This document shows, one piece after another, positions 16,855 to 26,852 of a stretch of 64,000 nucleotides of DNA (within the stretch, counting starts at the first letter, position 1; each line of letters begins with the position of its first letter). The stretch is taken from the NCBI GenBank assembly GCA_938743325.2, contig OW568870.1, positions 908,919 to 972,918 of the forward strand, in the 5' to 3' direction. The DNA is from Pycnococcus provasolii. Its lineage: Eukaryota; Chlorophyta; Pseudoscourfieldiophyceae; Pseudoscourfieldiales; Pycnococcaceae. The notes under the pieces are model-generated. The model was not told the DNA's origin. It saw only the letters and a program-made list of their open reading frames with translations, and did no database searches. The position numbers and the translations under genes were made by a program.

Positions 16855-17432
16855 CTCCCCCTATGGAATAATTACTCAAGACGGTAATGATGGAGACGAT
16901 ATGTAATGAGTGGCTATGGACCACCGACGCGCTTCAGCTGGCGGCGCGCTGGCGGCTACACTACTTCTACTTTACTATTGTAAGATCATTCTCTCTTTCT
17001 ACTTACTTCTTTACTTGTTCACGAACCCTACAGCGCCATGGCTGCTTCCCATTCCGTTAGTGAGGTCGACGACTTCAACAAAAACTGCAGAGTTGTTGTT
17101 GTTGTTGTTGGCCATGACTGACTGTCACTGACACTGAGGTTGAAAAAAATAAAATCGTAAAATGACTGACAGGTGGGGCATGCGGCCTGCAAGCAAGCGC
17201 GCGCCCGCTGGAAGTAAAAATAAAGGGAGTCCTAACCCTAACCCTAACCCTAACCCTAACCCTTAAAACCCTAACCTTGACACATTTGTTAGTTTTCTTT
17301 TTGGGCCAATTAGTCCCGTGTACCCGGTACTCGTTCTCTCCCCCCCCCATCCCTGACGTTTCTCATCCGACTACCCTATTTTATTTTTGTGTCGTCGTTT
17401 ATAATCAACAATACACTTTACACGAGAGATAC
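16855..17432. other. intergenic region upstream of the small membrane protein
   Basis: It contains a GTT microsatellite (about 17094-17110), a telomere-like array (17231-17264) and pyrimidine-rich sequence. The open frame starting at TTG 17277 merely extends the gene at 17433 upstream. Confidence 0.6.
17231..17264. repeat. short interstitial telomeric repeat
   Basis: About five perfect CCCTAA units lie 170 bases upstream of the 17433 start codon. Confidence 0.9.
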
Positions 17433-17876
17433 ATGGGATTCTTCACGAATGCGCTCTGTCTCGGCATGGCGTGCGTGTACAGCTTCTTCGGCATCACGCT
17501 GGCAATCAGCATGCGCGACTTCTGGGGCCCCAACTCGCCCGGCGCGACGTACTGGAACGTCGCGGATGCGTCTGGGCAGTGGTTCGCGAGGACGCTTGGC
17601 ATTTGGATGACAGCAGTGACCACGTCACCGTGGTGGGCAGGTGTCGACAAGCACGCACTGAAGAAAGTCTATTTGCCCCTGAACCTCCTCTTTATGCCCA
17701 TGTTCATCCAGTGCGCGTTTTACATGGGAAAAGACACCGCTCCACCGAAGACGAACATCTTGCCCATCAACATGTGGATCACGCAGGTGCCCGTCGGAGG
17801 TCTTCTGCTCATTTCGAACTTGCTCGCCATGCGTGAGAGCGCTGCGAAAGCGTCGTCTGGAAGGAAGAGGAAGTAA
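17433..17876 (+). CDS. small four-helix membrane protein
   Basis: This 147-residue protein starts at ATG 17433 in a CGAGAGATACATGG context. Four hydrophobic stretches are visible: about 5-25, 48-64, 80-97 and 108-125. The last five residues, GRKRK, place basic residues at -3 and -4, similar to an ER-retrieval KKXX signal. I do not recognise the family, so no function is given. A longer in-frame version from TTG 17277 would add an atypical hydrophobic leader and was rejected. TGTAA lies 79 bases after the stop. Confidence 0.7.
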   Translation: MGFFTNALCLGMACVYSFFGITLAISMRDFWGPNSPGATYWNVADASGQWFARTLGIWMTAVTTSPWWAGVDKHALKKVYLPLNLLFMPMFIQCAFYMGKDTAPPKTNILPINMWITQVPVGGLLLISNLLAMRESAAKASSGRKRK

Positions 17877-18009
17877 GAGGTTAAGAGCAGTACAAACACT
17901 CTGGGATAAAAAACGAAAACGACACGTCATCAGCAAGCGCAAGGTGAAGAGACATGTAAAAAGGTCCCCCCGGCCTTTTTGTCTCCAAAATATCTCCACA
18001 TGAACTCCG

Positions 18010-18035
18010 AAACCCTAACCATAAATCTAGGGTTA
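18010..18035. promoter_or_regulatory. inverted pair of telomere-like boxes
   Basis: AAACCCTAACC and TAGGGTTA lie in opposite orientation about 70-90 bases before the NUDIX start codon. They are followed by a CA repeat. Confidence 0.6.
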
Positions 18036-18102
18036 TTTTCCTCCTCCGTCACGGCGATTCTTGACCACACACACACACATTTTCACTCACATCTGCGTTG
18101 TC

Positions 18103-19218
18103 ATGCGGGCGGGCGATCACGGCGCGGCGTTCAGCGCGACGCCCCTGCGCCGCTCCATCGACCCGGCTGTGCTGAAGCACCCGTCGTTTCTCCGCGACGC
18201 CGCGCCCACGGCGATGTACGTGCTGTACGACCTCGACAGAGGTGTGCTGTGCTCCACATCTACATCTAAGGCCGAGCGCGTCGTGGTCGCTTACCGGACA
18301 TTTTCAGACCTGACGCGAGTTCTCGAGCTCCACCTGGGTAACGATGGCGTGGAAGCGTGCTCGTCAGGTGACGGCAAGTGCGCACCGCCATATCTGCTTG
18401 GGAAACGTTCTGATGATGACACTCTGGCGTTCGTCGTCGATGTCACAGGATGTGATACGCGTGCTATGGAAACGAACGACGACTGTTTTATTGCAGTCCG
18501 CGAATTAATGACAGGACCGAGGACGGCGGACGATGACACCCTTGTCATAGTGGGGCTTTCACACGCTATCGCCAGGTGGCACGCAAGCCAAAGATACTGC
18601 GGATACACAGGTCTCAAAACAGCGCCGATTGAAGGCGGCCTGAAGCGTATAGCCGCGAGCAACCTAGTGGCGGCGAACGCAACCAAGGTGAAACCTACGA
18701 AGTTGTACCCCAGAGTCAATCCAGTGGCAATAATGCTTGTCGAGAACGATGCGGGAACGCACTGCCTTCTTGGACGGTACCACCGTGCTCCCGAGGGCAT
18801 GTACACGTGCCTAGCTGGCTTCGTCGAGACGTGCGAAAGGCTCGAGGATGCGTGTGCAAGGGAGGTTTTTGAAGAGAGCGGCGTCGCGATTAAGGCGCCG
18901 CGCATACTCAACTCTCAAGCTTGGCCCGTTGCGCGCGGAGGACACTGTGAACTCATGGTGGGAATGCATGCAGTCGCGGCGGATAGAGATGGCGACACTG
19001 CTCTGCCCCCAGTACTTTTTGACGGCACCGAGATGGCGGACGTAAAATGGTTTTCCAAGACGGAGGTGACACGCGCTTTGAATGTTTCCCGAGGCGCAGC
19101 AACTCCCACCGAATCGATGGACGTCAAAATTAAGACGGTCCCCGGTCCATTTGCGCTCGCGCACTGGCTTATCGCACGGTGGGTCGACGACGAGTGTGCG
19201 GGTGCACACAAGCTCTAA
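18103..19218 (+). CDS. NUDIX hydrolase of the NADH pyrophosphatase (NudC/NUDT12) type
   Basis: This is a 371-residue protein from ATG 18103. The NUDIX box fits the consensus (239-261, from GFVETCE to REVFEESGV). It is followed by NSQAWPVARG, the counterpart of the SQPWPFP motif that marks NADH pyrophosphatases, which cleave NAD(P)H or remove NAD caps from RNA. Upstream, YPRVNPVAIMLV matches the family. The zinc-ribbon segment before it (HASQRYCGYTG..., about 165-200) keeps only one Cys where four are expected, so it probably does not bind zinc. The first 150 residues form a divergent N-terminal domain. The gene is convergent with Vps34; TGTAA lies 20 bases after the stop. Confidence 0.87.
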   Translation: MRAGDHGAAFSATPLRRSIDPAVLKHPSFLRDAAPTAMYVLYDLDRGVLCSTSTSKAERVVVAYRTFSDLTRVLELHLGNDGVEACSSGDGKCAPPYLLGKRSDDDTLAFVVDVTGCDTRAMETNDDCFIAVRELMTGPRTADDDTLVIVGLSHAIARWHASQRYCGYTGLKTAPIEGGLKRIAASNLVAANATKVKPTKLYPRVNPVAIMLVENDAGTHCLLGRYHRAPEGMYTCLAGFVETCERLEDACAREVFEESGVAIKAPRILNSQAWPVARGGHCELMVGMHAVAADRDGDTALPPVLFDGTEMADVKWFSKTEVTRALNVSRGAATPTESMDVKIKTVPGPFALAHWLIARWVDDECAGAHKL

Positions 19219-19323
19219 TATTCGATTCTACTGTTCCTGTAAAGATTATTATGACATCAATACCAGAGTTTTTTTTTATCGTACAAATCTCAAGTTACAT
19301 ACACATTCGTTTTGTTCGTTGGC

Positions 19324-22300
19324 TTAACGCACCATCTGCGCGATGCGATGAACAGCCTCCACGGCTCGGGGGAAGATGGCAGTCAGGCTCTCTGAAAGGA
19401 GCGCGACGATGTGTGCCGCAGCCTCCTCGTCCGAAAGATCGCTGTGAAATCTCTCCTCGAGCTTCAGAAGAGCCTTTTGTCCGCCACCGATGTCGCTGAT
19501 GTCGGGTAGACCAGAGTGGCTCATCAGATGGAAAAGGTGCAGAAAGAGGTTGGTGTTCTTTCGCAGGATGTTGAAAGCCTCGACGCAGAGGCTGACGAAC
19601 GTCGTACGATAGAGCTCCGACGACGCGCCTCCCATCGCGTCCACCATCTCTTTGCACAGCTTCATTGGCGGTGGGTACGGCTTCGGATCTCTTCCGAGGA
19701 TATACCCAAAGTCGATGTGAAACATTCGACCGTCGGGACATAACATCAGATTGTCAAGGTGCCGATCGCCCACGCCGAGCAAGTACGTGATGACACAGTA
19801 ACCTGCACAAGAACGGACGAAGTTGTCGATGGCTGTCGGATCAACGTCTGACAGCGCCGCGGGACCCATCGCCACCGCCGCCGCGGGTGGTGTAGTTGCC
19901 GCAAGGCCGGCAAAGCTGTCGAGCTCGTCGGCGTCAGCCTCGTCCTCCGAGGCGACGGATGCGCCACGCATCCGTGTCGGCATGCCGGAGCCGCCGCCGC
20001 CGCCGCCGCCGCCGCCAGATGCGGGTCCAGCTGAACCGGGCGTGGACGCATCTGTGCGTGGACGCGTCGTTCTTAGATATCCTAAGATGGTCTTGTGCTC
20101 ACTCAGCACGTGGCTGACATTTTTCGCGCCGATGACGCACTCGACAAACCCGGTATCTGGACCCGTCGCGAGCACCTTGTACGGCGTAAGTTTCAAGTCA
20201 AGACCGCCGTGCTGCTTGAGCATTTCATCCATGAGCTGAACCATCTGAACAATGAGCTGATCTTGTCGCAGGTCATCGCCTCTCTTGTAGATGACGTGAA
20301 CGCTCTGGCCATCCGCAAATCCGTCGGAATCTACCCGAGCTGTCGAAGATGGTCCACGCGGCGACGACAGCGGGAGCTTCGGCGGACCAACGCGCCTAGC
20401 CTCCGTGCGGAAGACCAGCATGAGCGGGCTCAGTGCACTCTTAAACACGAAACTTTCTTCGCCCACGATACCCGTCAGACGCACGGCGGTATCAAGCATG
20501 TACGGCAGCCCAGGAACGAAGCTAGCCAACTCCGAGCATGCGCCTGATGGCGATAGCAAGCTTCTAAGCCGCTCCGTCTTGCGTGCGGCGTTGCGCTGGC
20601 TGCGCAGTTCGTTCACCATGTATCCAAGCTGGTTCGTAAGCTCGTCCTGGCGCTGCAGAACATCCACGAAAGCCGGCGAGCTCGAGCGAAGCAATTCGGT
20701 GAAATGCGAGTGCACGGCGGCAAAGTGCGCCCCAGTTGGCGACAGCTTCTCGCGCTCCACGTCGCCGGCATATTCGGTCCACAGATACCAGTGCAGGGGC
20801 ACGGCTAGGCGCAGCGCCGCGCTCGCGCGTCGAATGAGAAAGCGCGCGAGCGGGCCGAGCGCGGATGCCGCCGTCGCCGTGGAGGAGGGCACGGAGGCTG
20901 CCGTGGGGGAATCCGCGCCGCCTTCTCCGGATGCGATGATAGCGAATGAGCTTCGCGCATTCTCGTACCGCAGCGCCTGCACGAGCTGCGGGAGGAAGCT
21001 TAGCAGGGTGTCGTCGTCGATGCGCTCGAGAGCCGCCACGGCATGCGTGCGGATGGTGAGGGCGGCGTTTGGGGCTGGCGATATGATGCCACTCGCGGTG
21101 ACACCGCCACCTCCGCCCAGCGTGCTCGCGCCGCCCCCCGCGCGCGCCGCCAGAGCCGCACCCGACGGGCCGAGCAGTTCGAGCGCCTCGAGCGTTCCGA
21201 TGGGGCTCCACAGCTGGAGCAGCTGCAGTGCGTGCTTCATTTCATCGGGATCGAGCCAGTCCACCGCCTGCAGGAATTTAGGAAGCGCCTTGGCGTCCGT
21301 CAGCAACGCCTTGCGGAAACGCCAGACAAGAGCCTTCGCCTCCGTGCCCAGCGGCCGATGAGGTGGCATGGCAACGCACGCATCGAGGCGCCTGCGCTCG
21401 TTCGTGTCAGGCTGCTGCGCGGGTGCCGCTTCATCCGAGTCATCGCCCGCGGCGCCGCGGCGTGCAAGTGGGCGTGCAAGCTTCGCGGCCATGCGCTCCG
21501 CCGGACTTTCCGTGTCGAGTTCCGGATCACGCCACATGGTTGGCGGCGGCGCCGCCGACGGCGCGCGCACTCGTCGGGTCTGCGTCGTGGATTGTTGCTT
21601 GGAGGCGGTCGGCGAAGGCGTCAACGCCACCGGCGCTTGCGTCTGCTGCGGTAATGCCAGCGCCGGTCCGAGGTAGACGCCACCACTACCGTCGGGTGCC
21701 GCCTCGCCGAAGTGGCAGGGCAGAGGCGCGTGAGGAAACGTGATGTCCAAGACGGGTGCGAACGACGCCTGCGCATCCCACGCGGCTTGCATGCGCTTTT
21801 CGGCGAGTTCGTCGAGCCAGGCGCCCGCCTCGCGCGACGCGTTTGAGCTTGCGTGTCTCAGTCTCTGCCTTAGGAGTCGAATCAGCCTCGCGGCTTCTGC
21901 GTGCGCCGCGTCGCCTTCGTTCGCGACGCCTTGGACGTCGCAGTGCCTCGCTTCCTCCATGACGAGCCTGTATCTCCCCGTGCGCAGTCTTCCCCTTTTG
22001 TTTGAGAAGAGCGGCAGCGCGACAGTCCCAACGAGTCGTTCTCCCGCCCCGTCGGGCGTGAGGACGTGCACCTCAAGCACGGCGTCTCTGGGCAGGTCGC
22101 AGACGTTGACGCAGAATTCGAGCCACATGCCGTAGTTGTACCTGACTGTATTGTTATTTTGCTTGGCTGTCAAGCGGGTGCACGTCGCGTGCCTCGTGTT
22201 TGCGTCCGCACCGACCGTCCTCCTTTCGCCGTCCTTGGCGCCTTGTTTGGATACTATTCTCGCGGCGAGCGCGAGCGGCGGCGGCGCAGGTTCTTCTTCC

Positions 22301-22695
22301 CTGTCGTCTGAACGTATGTTGTTTGCAAAATCACGTGCTGCTGCTGCATAATATTGCTCAGGTTGCGCACTCTTTCGCTTGAAATCCTTTGAGTGTGAAT
22401 CTTGTGGCGCGACAAGACGTAGTGAAGGTGCGGATAGTGCGTTGATGCGTATACGCAGAGGAACTTCGAGCGAGGAGTGCAGAACGAACTGATAGTACGA
22501 AGTTCCTCCAAGGGGAACGTGTGAACTGAGACTACTGCTGAGACTACTATTGAGGTGCACATGAGCCCGATGACCGTCATCCAAAGGTGCATTCAAAGGT
22601 GGTGGTGGAGACACCAATGTGGACAATGGTGATGGTGGAGGAGCTTCTGCATCTTCTTTGAGCTGCTGGCCATGACTGCCATGGGGAGCGGACAT
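19324..22695 (-). CDS. VPS34: class III phosphatidylinositol 3-kinase
   Basis: This 1123-residue enzyme makes PI3P on endosomes and autophagosomes in complex with Vps15 and Beclin/Vps30-type partners. It has an N-terminal C2 region (about 30-400; the segment FAPVLDITFPHAPLP is typical) and a helical PIK domain (about 470-640, LPKFLQAVDWLDPDE). The kinase domain is at about 770-1120, with GDDLRQDQL, catalytic loop GVGDRHLDN (Asp about 977) and HIDFGYILGRDPKP (Asp about 995). The C-terminal FHSDLSDEEA and final helix are class III features. It is longer than typical Vps34 (about 880) through low-complexity Ala/Gly/Ser insertions, including a Gly run between the kinase lobes. It is divergent from symplekin. 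On the minus strand TGTAA lies 25 bases after the stop. Confidence 0.95.
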   Translation of the reverse strand: MSAPHGSHGQQLKEDAEAPPPSPLSTLVSPPPPLNAPLDDGHRAHVHLNSSLSSSLSSHVPLGGTSYYQFVLHSSLEVPLRIRINALSAPSLRLVAPQDSHSKDFKRKSAQPEQYYAAAARDFANNIRSDDREEEPAPPPLALAARIVSKQGAKDGERRTVGADANTRHATCTRLTAKQNNNTVRYNYGMWLEFCVNVCDLPRDAVLEVHVLTPDGAGERLVGTVALPLFSNKRGRLRTGRYRLVMEEARHCDVQGVANEGDAAHAEAARLIRLLRQRLRHASSNASREAGAWLDELAEKRMQAAWDAQASFAPVLDITFPHAPLPCHFGEAAPDGSGGVYLGPALALPQQTQAPVALTPSPTASKQQSTTQTRRVRAPSAAPPPTMWRDPELDTESPAERMAAKLARPLARRGAAGDDSDEAAPAQQPDTNERRRLDACVAMPPHRPLGTEAKALVWRFRKALLTDAKALPKFLQAVDWLDPDEMKHALQLLQLWSPIGTLEALELLGPSGAALAARAGGGASTLGGGGGVTASGIISPAPNAALTIRTHAVAALERIDDDTLLSFLPQLVQALRYENARSSFAIIASGEGGADSPTAASVPSSTATAASALGPLARFLIRRASAALRLAVPLHWYLWTEYAGDVEREKLSPTGAHFAAVHSHFTELLRSSSPAFVDVLQRQDELTNQLGYMVNELRSQRNAARKTERLRSLLSPSGACSELASFVPGLPYMLDTAVRLTGIVGEESFVFKSALSPLMLVFRTEARRVGPPKLPLSSPRGPSSTARVDSDGFADGQSVHVIYKRGDDLRQDQLIVQMVQLMDEMLKQHGGLDLKLTPYKVLATGPDTGFVECVIGAKNVSHVLSEHKTILGYLRTTRPRTDASTPGSAGPASGGGGGGGGGSGMPTRMRGASVASEDEADADELDSFAGLAATTPPAAAVAMGPAALSDVDPTAIDNFVRSCAGYCVITYLLGVGDRHLDNLMLCPDGRMFHIDFGYILGRDPKPYPPPMKLCKEMVDAMGGASSELYRTTFVSLCVEAFNILRKNTNLFLHLFHLMSHSGLPDISDIGGGQKALLKLEERFHSDLSDEEAAAHIVALLSESLTAIFPRAVEAVHRIAQMVR

Positions 22696-22971
22696 TTCGC
22701 AGGAAACTTTGTGGCGCGTGACTCAAAGGTTTCGTTTGGTTCGGGGGAGCAGGGGGAGAAGGAGGGAGAAGAACAGTTCTAACTGGTTGAACATTCGGGT
22801 TTGGGTTTCTGGAGGAGAGGAGTTTAGGGGTTTACGTAGAGTTTAGGGGTTACTTTTGGGTGTTAGGGTTTGCATACCTTTTTTACCTTTAGGGTTTTGT
22901 TTTCTCCTTTAGGGGGCCAGGATAGGTGCCAGGAGATTGGGTGCTCCGCCATTGCGCCCATCTGAGCTCGT
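22696..22971. promoter_or_regulatory. bidirectional Vps34/symplekin promoter with telomere-like boxes
   Basis: This 276-base head-to-head gap holds TTTAGGGG, TTTAGGGG, GTTAGGGTTT and TTTAGGGTTTTG boxes (22822-22896). No other gene fits. Confidence 0.6.
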
Positions 22972-25900
22972 ATGCCGCGAACGAAAGGCGGACCAAAGGC
23001 GAAAGCCAAGCGGGGTGCGTCGGCGCCGGTGGCCTCGGAAGTTCCGCCTTCTTCCCATGATGATAACCACGACGAGGAGATGGAGGAGCTGGGGGGCACG
23101 CCGACGATGATGGAGACACAGGAGGACGGCAACCTTGTGGATGAAGAGGCTGCAGTGAACGGAGTCGCATCATCAAAATCTAATCAGGATGAGGTTCACG
23201 CGCACGAGGAAGACGAAGCATCAGCCGAGGCGCGTGACGAGGCGATCGCACTCATCAACGACGCGAAAATGGCGGCGACGGCGAAGGAGAAATCCGTGCT
23301 GATGAGGCAAATCACAGAACTCGTGTGCAGAAGAAAACCTCAACTCGCGCCTGAAATCGTTCCCGAACTCGCGTGCTTCCAAGTCGAACGGGACGCGGCG
23401 GTCAGAAAACAAACACTTCTCACCATGCTCGAGGCGTGCTCCACGCCAGCTAACGCTCCACAGCAACGCACGCCGAAGCAGACGCAAATACTGCTGCAGA
23501 CCGCGCTGTCGGCGGCGGTCGCACTCGCGCAAGACGAGTCCACCATCGTCGCAAAAACTGCACTCACCAACGCCGCGGCGCTGCTGCCCAAGGCGATGGC
23601 GCACGCCGCGGACACAGAGGATGCGGAACTGTGGGCGGCATGCTTCTCCGCACTAAGCAACGCAGACGCGTGCCTCGACGATACGACGAGGCCGGACGGT
23701 GCGCGTATGCACGCCGTCAAGGTGCTCGAGTCGTTCGCCATGGCGTGCGAGCTATCGTCCACCACCACGCAGGATGCCGCGCTAGCCAGCATCATTCTCA
23801 ACGGCCAACCGCCTGCGCCGTCGCACCCGCCGCTAAGGCAGGAAGGAAGAAGGCTCGTGCAAAGGCTCACCGGTCTGCTGCAGCCACACGCATTTGCACA
23901 ACTTCCCGCTACCGTGGGCATCGTCATCGCGCAGGCAGCCGCGTCTCTTGCGAGGCAGCGCGCGACGTACTTCGAGCCGTGCGTTGCGAGCCTCGCGTCG
24001 CTCGCACGGTCGATTCATGCGCCACAGGAAACCAACAATCAGGTAGCCTCCACCGCCGCGGCACTAAAGGCGGCGCTGCTCGGGCTCGTCAAGACGCGCC
24101 ACGCGGGCGCGGACGACTCCGCAATCCAGGCAAGCCGGGAGTTGATGGCGCAGGCGCTCGAGGCGCTTGGCGCGGGTGAGCGCGCGGGATCCGCGCTGAG
24201 ACAGGTTGGACGACAGGAGGCGCGCGAGCGAAAGGAGCAGGCCAAGCGGCAGGCCATCGAGGCTGCTGAGGCTGAGCGCGCGGCAAAGCGTGCTCACTTC
24301 GCCAGCCTTTCAGGAGTGCCGGGCTCGTACGCCGACCTCCCGGAGGTGACGGATCAGGACTTCATCGAGCAGGTTATTGAACAGGCTGTGGCCGTAGCTG
24401 ATGTGCGCAACAGTCAGCCACTCGTCAGCCTGATGGAGGATGTGCCACTCATCGTGCTCGCCGACACCGTGATCGCCAACTGCCTCTCGCACGCTCCGGA
24501 CTATGGCTCGCTGCAGCAGCAATTTGCGATGCAAGGTTTGCCGATGACAGCGCCTCTTCAGAGCCTCATTGGACGGGAGGCGTGGGCGGCGGCGGAACGA
24601 GCGGTTGCACGCCAGCCCTGGACCGAGCCTCTCGAGATGAAGACGGATGAGGCGCGCGAGGTTTGGCACGAGCTGCTCGAGCGGCTCGTTCGAGCGTTTG
24701 GCACGCAATGCGCCGAGGCGGCTGCACACGCGGGTGCGCCACCGGGACTTCCGACGAGCCAGGCACTGCAGGCGGCGCTCGTCGCACGAACGGTGGCTGA
24801 CGCTGGGATGTCGGAGGTGGGAAGCGCGGCTTCGGGCACCGTCGGTGGAGGTGCCCCAGAGAGGTCGGCTGATGCGGCGACTATCGCGAAGGCGGACGAA
24901 CGCGTTGTCGCACGACTAAGCGAGCTCCTCGCATCCGACTCCGCTCCCGAGGCTGCGCACGAGTTCGTGTGCTCTTGGCTGATGGCGAGATGGGCAGCCG
25001 TGCGAGGCCAGGATGACGAGCCGTACTGTACTCTCATTGCATTTCTCTTCGACGCTGTCGTGCGCGCATCTCCGATCACGTCGAGATTTCCCGCGAAGAT
25101 GCTTCTCGAGGCACCGCACGTGCCCGATGGCGTGCTTGTCACGCTCGGCGAGATGGCAGCGGGCACGGGTGCAGGAGCCGCGGCTGTGGTGGAGGCAAAC
25201 GAGGCGGCACTCGCCGCGCGCCGTGCAGCAGATGCTGCAGTGGAGGCGGCGTTGAACCCCACCGACGTTGCCGCAGCGTTCTCCGATCCCACGCAGGCGG
25301 AGGCGGAGGCTGCCGACCGCGAGGCGGAAGCCTCCAAGTCTCGCGAGCGGCTCGACGAGCGCGCGACGTTGGCTCTCATCGCGCTGAGAGATCTTGCCGC
25401 CTCGCGCCCGCCACTTCGTTCCGCAGCGGTAAGGCAGTGCCTGCTTGCGTGCCGCAGCGTGGATGCGGTGTCGCGATCAAAGGCGGTGCGCCTGACAGCC
25501 AATCGGATCCGCATGCTACCCGGTGCGTGCGCGGATGACATCCATGCCTTCGCTGCCGAGGGCCTGGAGCAGGCGGTTGCGATCGGTGGTGTATCTGATG
25601 ACGAGATTGTCGCGGCGACGGTGCAAAACAACGGCAACGACGATGACGACGAAATGGCCGAAATGGCCGCCGCGGCATCGATCGCTGCGCAGGAGGCTGC
25701 CGCCACCGCGAGGCGCGAGCGCGAGGCGCAGATCCTGGATGCAGGCCGGTACATCGCACTCCCGCTCGTGCTTTGCACGAAACAGCCAGACACCATGCTC
25801 CCTCTCGTGTTTGCCGCCTTTGCTCGTGAGGAGGCGGTGGCACTCCGCGCTGCTGTTCTGAGCGAGGCACCCAAGCTTGCCGTTGCTCTGGGTGCCAACG

Positions 25901-26721
25901 CCCCAAGCATGGTGGCGCTTGCTCGCGACGCGCCCGAGGGTGCGGACGAGCTTGTGGCGACGATGGTTGGCGCGCTTTTCGCGGGACCTGCGCCGCCCAC
26001 CCCGCCGGCTGCCCTGAAGAAGGCGATGCTCGTGCGCGCCTCCTCGCGCGTTCGCGGCACCGGCGCGGCATCGCGCCTGCTGCTGACCGTACTCCACTCG
26101 CTCACACCACAGGAGGCTGACATTGCGCTGCGAAGACTCGTCACGGAGCTCCGCGGCACTGATTTGCGCGGCGCTTTGATTCGCCTGGTGACGCGATCAC
26201 AGCGCCCGAACTCGCCGCCGGCGCCAATGCAGCCTCACGAGCTCATGGTCTCGCTGCACAGACTGGACGTCGAGTCGAGTCAAGATCTGCGCAATGCGAT
26301 TGAGGCGGTGTCTGAGTGCTTCCAATCACGTCGTGTTTTCACGCCTGAGAGCATGGCATCCGCCCTGGCTGTGCTTTGCGAGGATTCGACGCTTCCAAAG
26401 CTTCTCATGCGCACCGCAATCCAAGCTCTCGCTGCCGCTCCAGAGTTGCGGAATCGGCTGGTGGACTTGCTCGGTCGTCTGACGGCTCGTCAGATTTGGA
26501 CGCGCGAGGATCTTTGGCCCGGCTTCCTTCTTCTTGCGAGGAATGCCGTTCCCGCGTCGTGCGGCATTCTGCTGCAGCTCCCTCCACGCCACCTTCAGGA
26601 TGCGCTCACGAAGCACCCGCAACTTAAGGTGCCGCTGCAGGCTGAGGTGAGAGCTCATCCATCCGGCGTGTCGCGCGATGCCCTCGAACTGCTTGGTTTG
26701 AGTGGCGGCGGCGGCGGTTGA
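22972..26721 (+). CDS. SYMPK: symplekin, scaffold of mRNA 3'-end processing
   Basis: This 1249-residue, HEAT-repeat-like alpha-helical protein is the symplekin/Pta1 scaffold joining CPSF, CstF and the Ssu72 phosphatase in pre-mRNA cleavage and polyadenylation. The N-terminal domain (about 85-360) has the family look (LINDAKMAATAKEKSVL, ERDAAVRKQTLLTMLEAC). The C-terminal symplekin domain (about 1000-1230) includes LHSLTPQEADIALRRLV, MQPHELMVSLHRLD and EDLWPGFLLLARN. The middle is Ala/Glu-rich with a run of acidic residues. The length is close to animal symplekin. Long antisense frames over it (for example 24558-26159) are shadows. The start is ATG 22972. Confidence 0.92.
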   Translation: MPRTKGGPKAKAKRGASAPVASEVPPSSHDDNHDEEMEELGGTPTMMETQEDGNLVDEEAAVNGVASSKSNQDEVHAHEEDEASAEARDEAIALINDAKMAATAKEKSVLMRQITELVCRRKPQLAPEIVPELACFQVERDAAVRKQTLLTMLEACSTPANAPQQRTPKQTQILLQTALSAAVALAQDESTIVAKTALTNAAALLPKAMAHAADTEDAELWAACFSALSNADACLDDTTRPDGARMHAVKVLESFAMACELSSTTTQDAALASIILNGQPPAPSHPPLRQEGRRLVQRLTGLLQPHAFAQLPATVGIVIAQAAASLARQRATYFEPCVASLASLARSIHAPQETNNQVASTAAALKAALLGLVKTRHAGADDSAIQASRELMAQALEALGAGERAGSALRQVGRQEARERKEQAKRQAIEAAEAERAAKRAHFASLSGVPGSYADLPEVTDQDFIEQVIEQAVAVADVRNSQPLVSLMEDVPLIVLADTVIANCLSHAPDYGSLQQQFAMQGLPMTAPLQSLIGREAWAAAERAVARQPWTEPLEMKTDEAREVWHELLERLVRAFGTQCAEAAAHAGAPPGLPTSQALQAALVARTVADAGMSEVGSAASGTVGGGAPERSADAATIAKADERVVARLSELLASDSAPEAAHEFVCSWLMARWAAVRGQDDEPYCTLIAFLFDAVVRASPITSRFPAKMLLEAPHVPDGVLVTLGEMAAGTGAGAAAVVEANEAALAARRAADAAVEAALNPTDVAAAFSDPTQAEAEAADREAEASKSRERLDERATLALIALRDLAASRPPLRSAAVRQCLLACRSVDAVSRSKAVRLTANRIRMLPGACADDIHAFAAEGLEQAVAIGGVSDDEIVAATVQNNGNDDDDEMAEMAAAASIAAQEAAATARREREAQILDAGRYIALPLVLCTKQPDTMLPLVFAAFAREEAVALRAAVLSEAPKLAVALGANAPSMVALARDAPEGADELVATMVGALFAGPAPPTPPAALKKAMLVRASSRVRGTGAASRLLLTVLHSLTPQEADIALRRLVTELRGTDLRGALIRLVTRSQRPNSPPAPMQPHELMVSLHRLDVESSQDLRNAIEAVSECFQSRRVFTPESMASALAVLCEDSTLPKLLMRTAIQALAAAPELRNRLVDLLGRLTARQIWTREDLWPGFLLLARNAVPASCGILLQLPPRHLQDALTKHPQLKVPLQAEVRAHPSGVSRDALELLGLSGGGGG

Positions 26722-26852
26722 TTCGTGAGATGAAATACTATATAGCTTCTACAGTAAGAAAATAAGATATGTTTTTCACTAAGTTACTACATCCAACTTT
26801 TTCTTTTTTTTCTTTTGGTGATATGCATTTTGTTTTTTTCTTGGACTACTTT

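Noticed and set aside
24558-26159. 533-codon open frame antisense to symplekin
   Set aside because: It has Ser/Ala/Arg-rich composition and no motif, and it follows codon bias of the real gene on the other strand; a GC-driven shadow.
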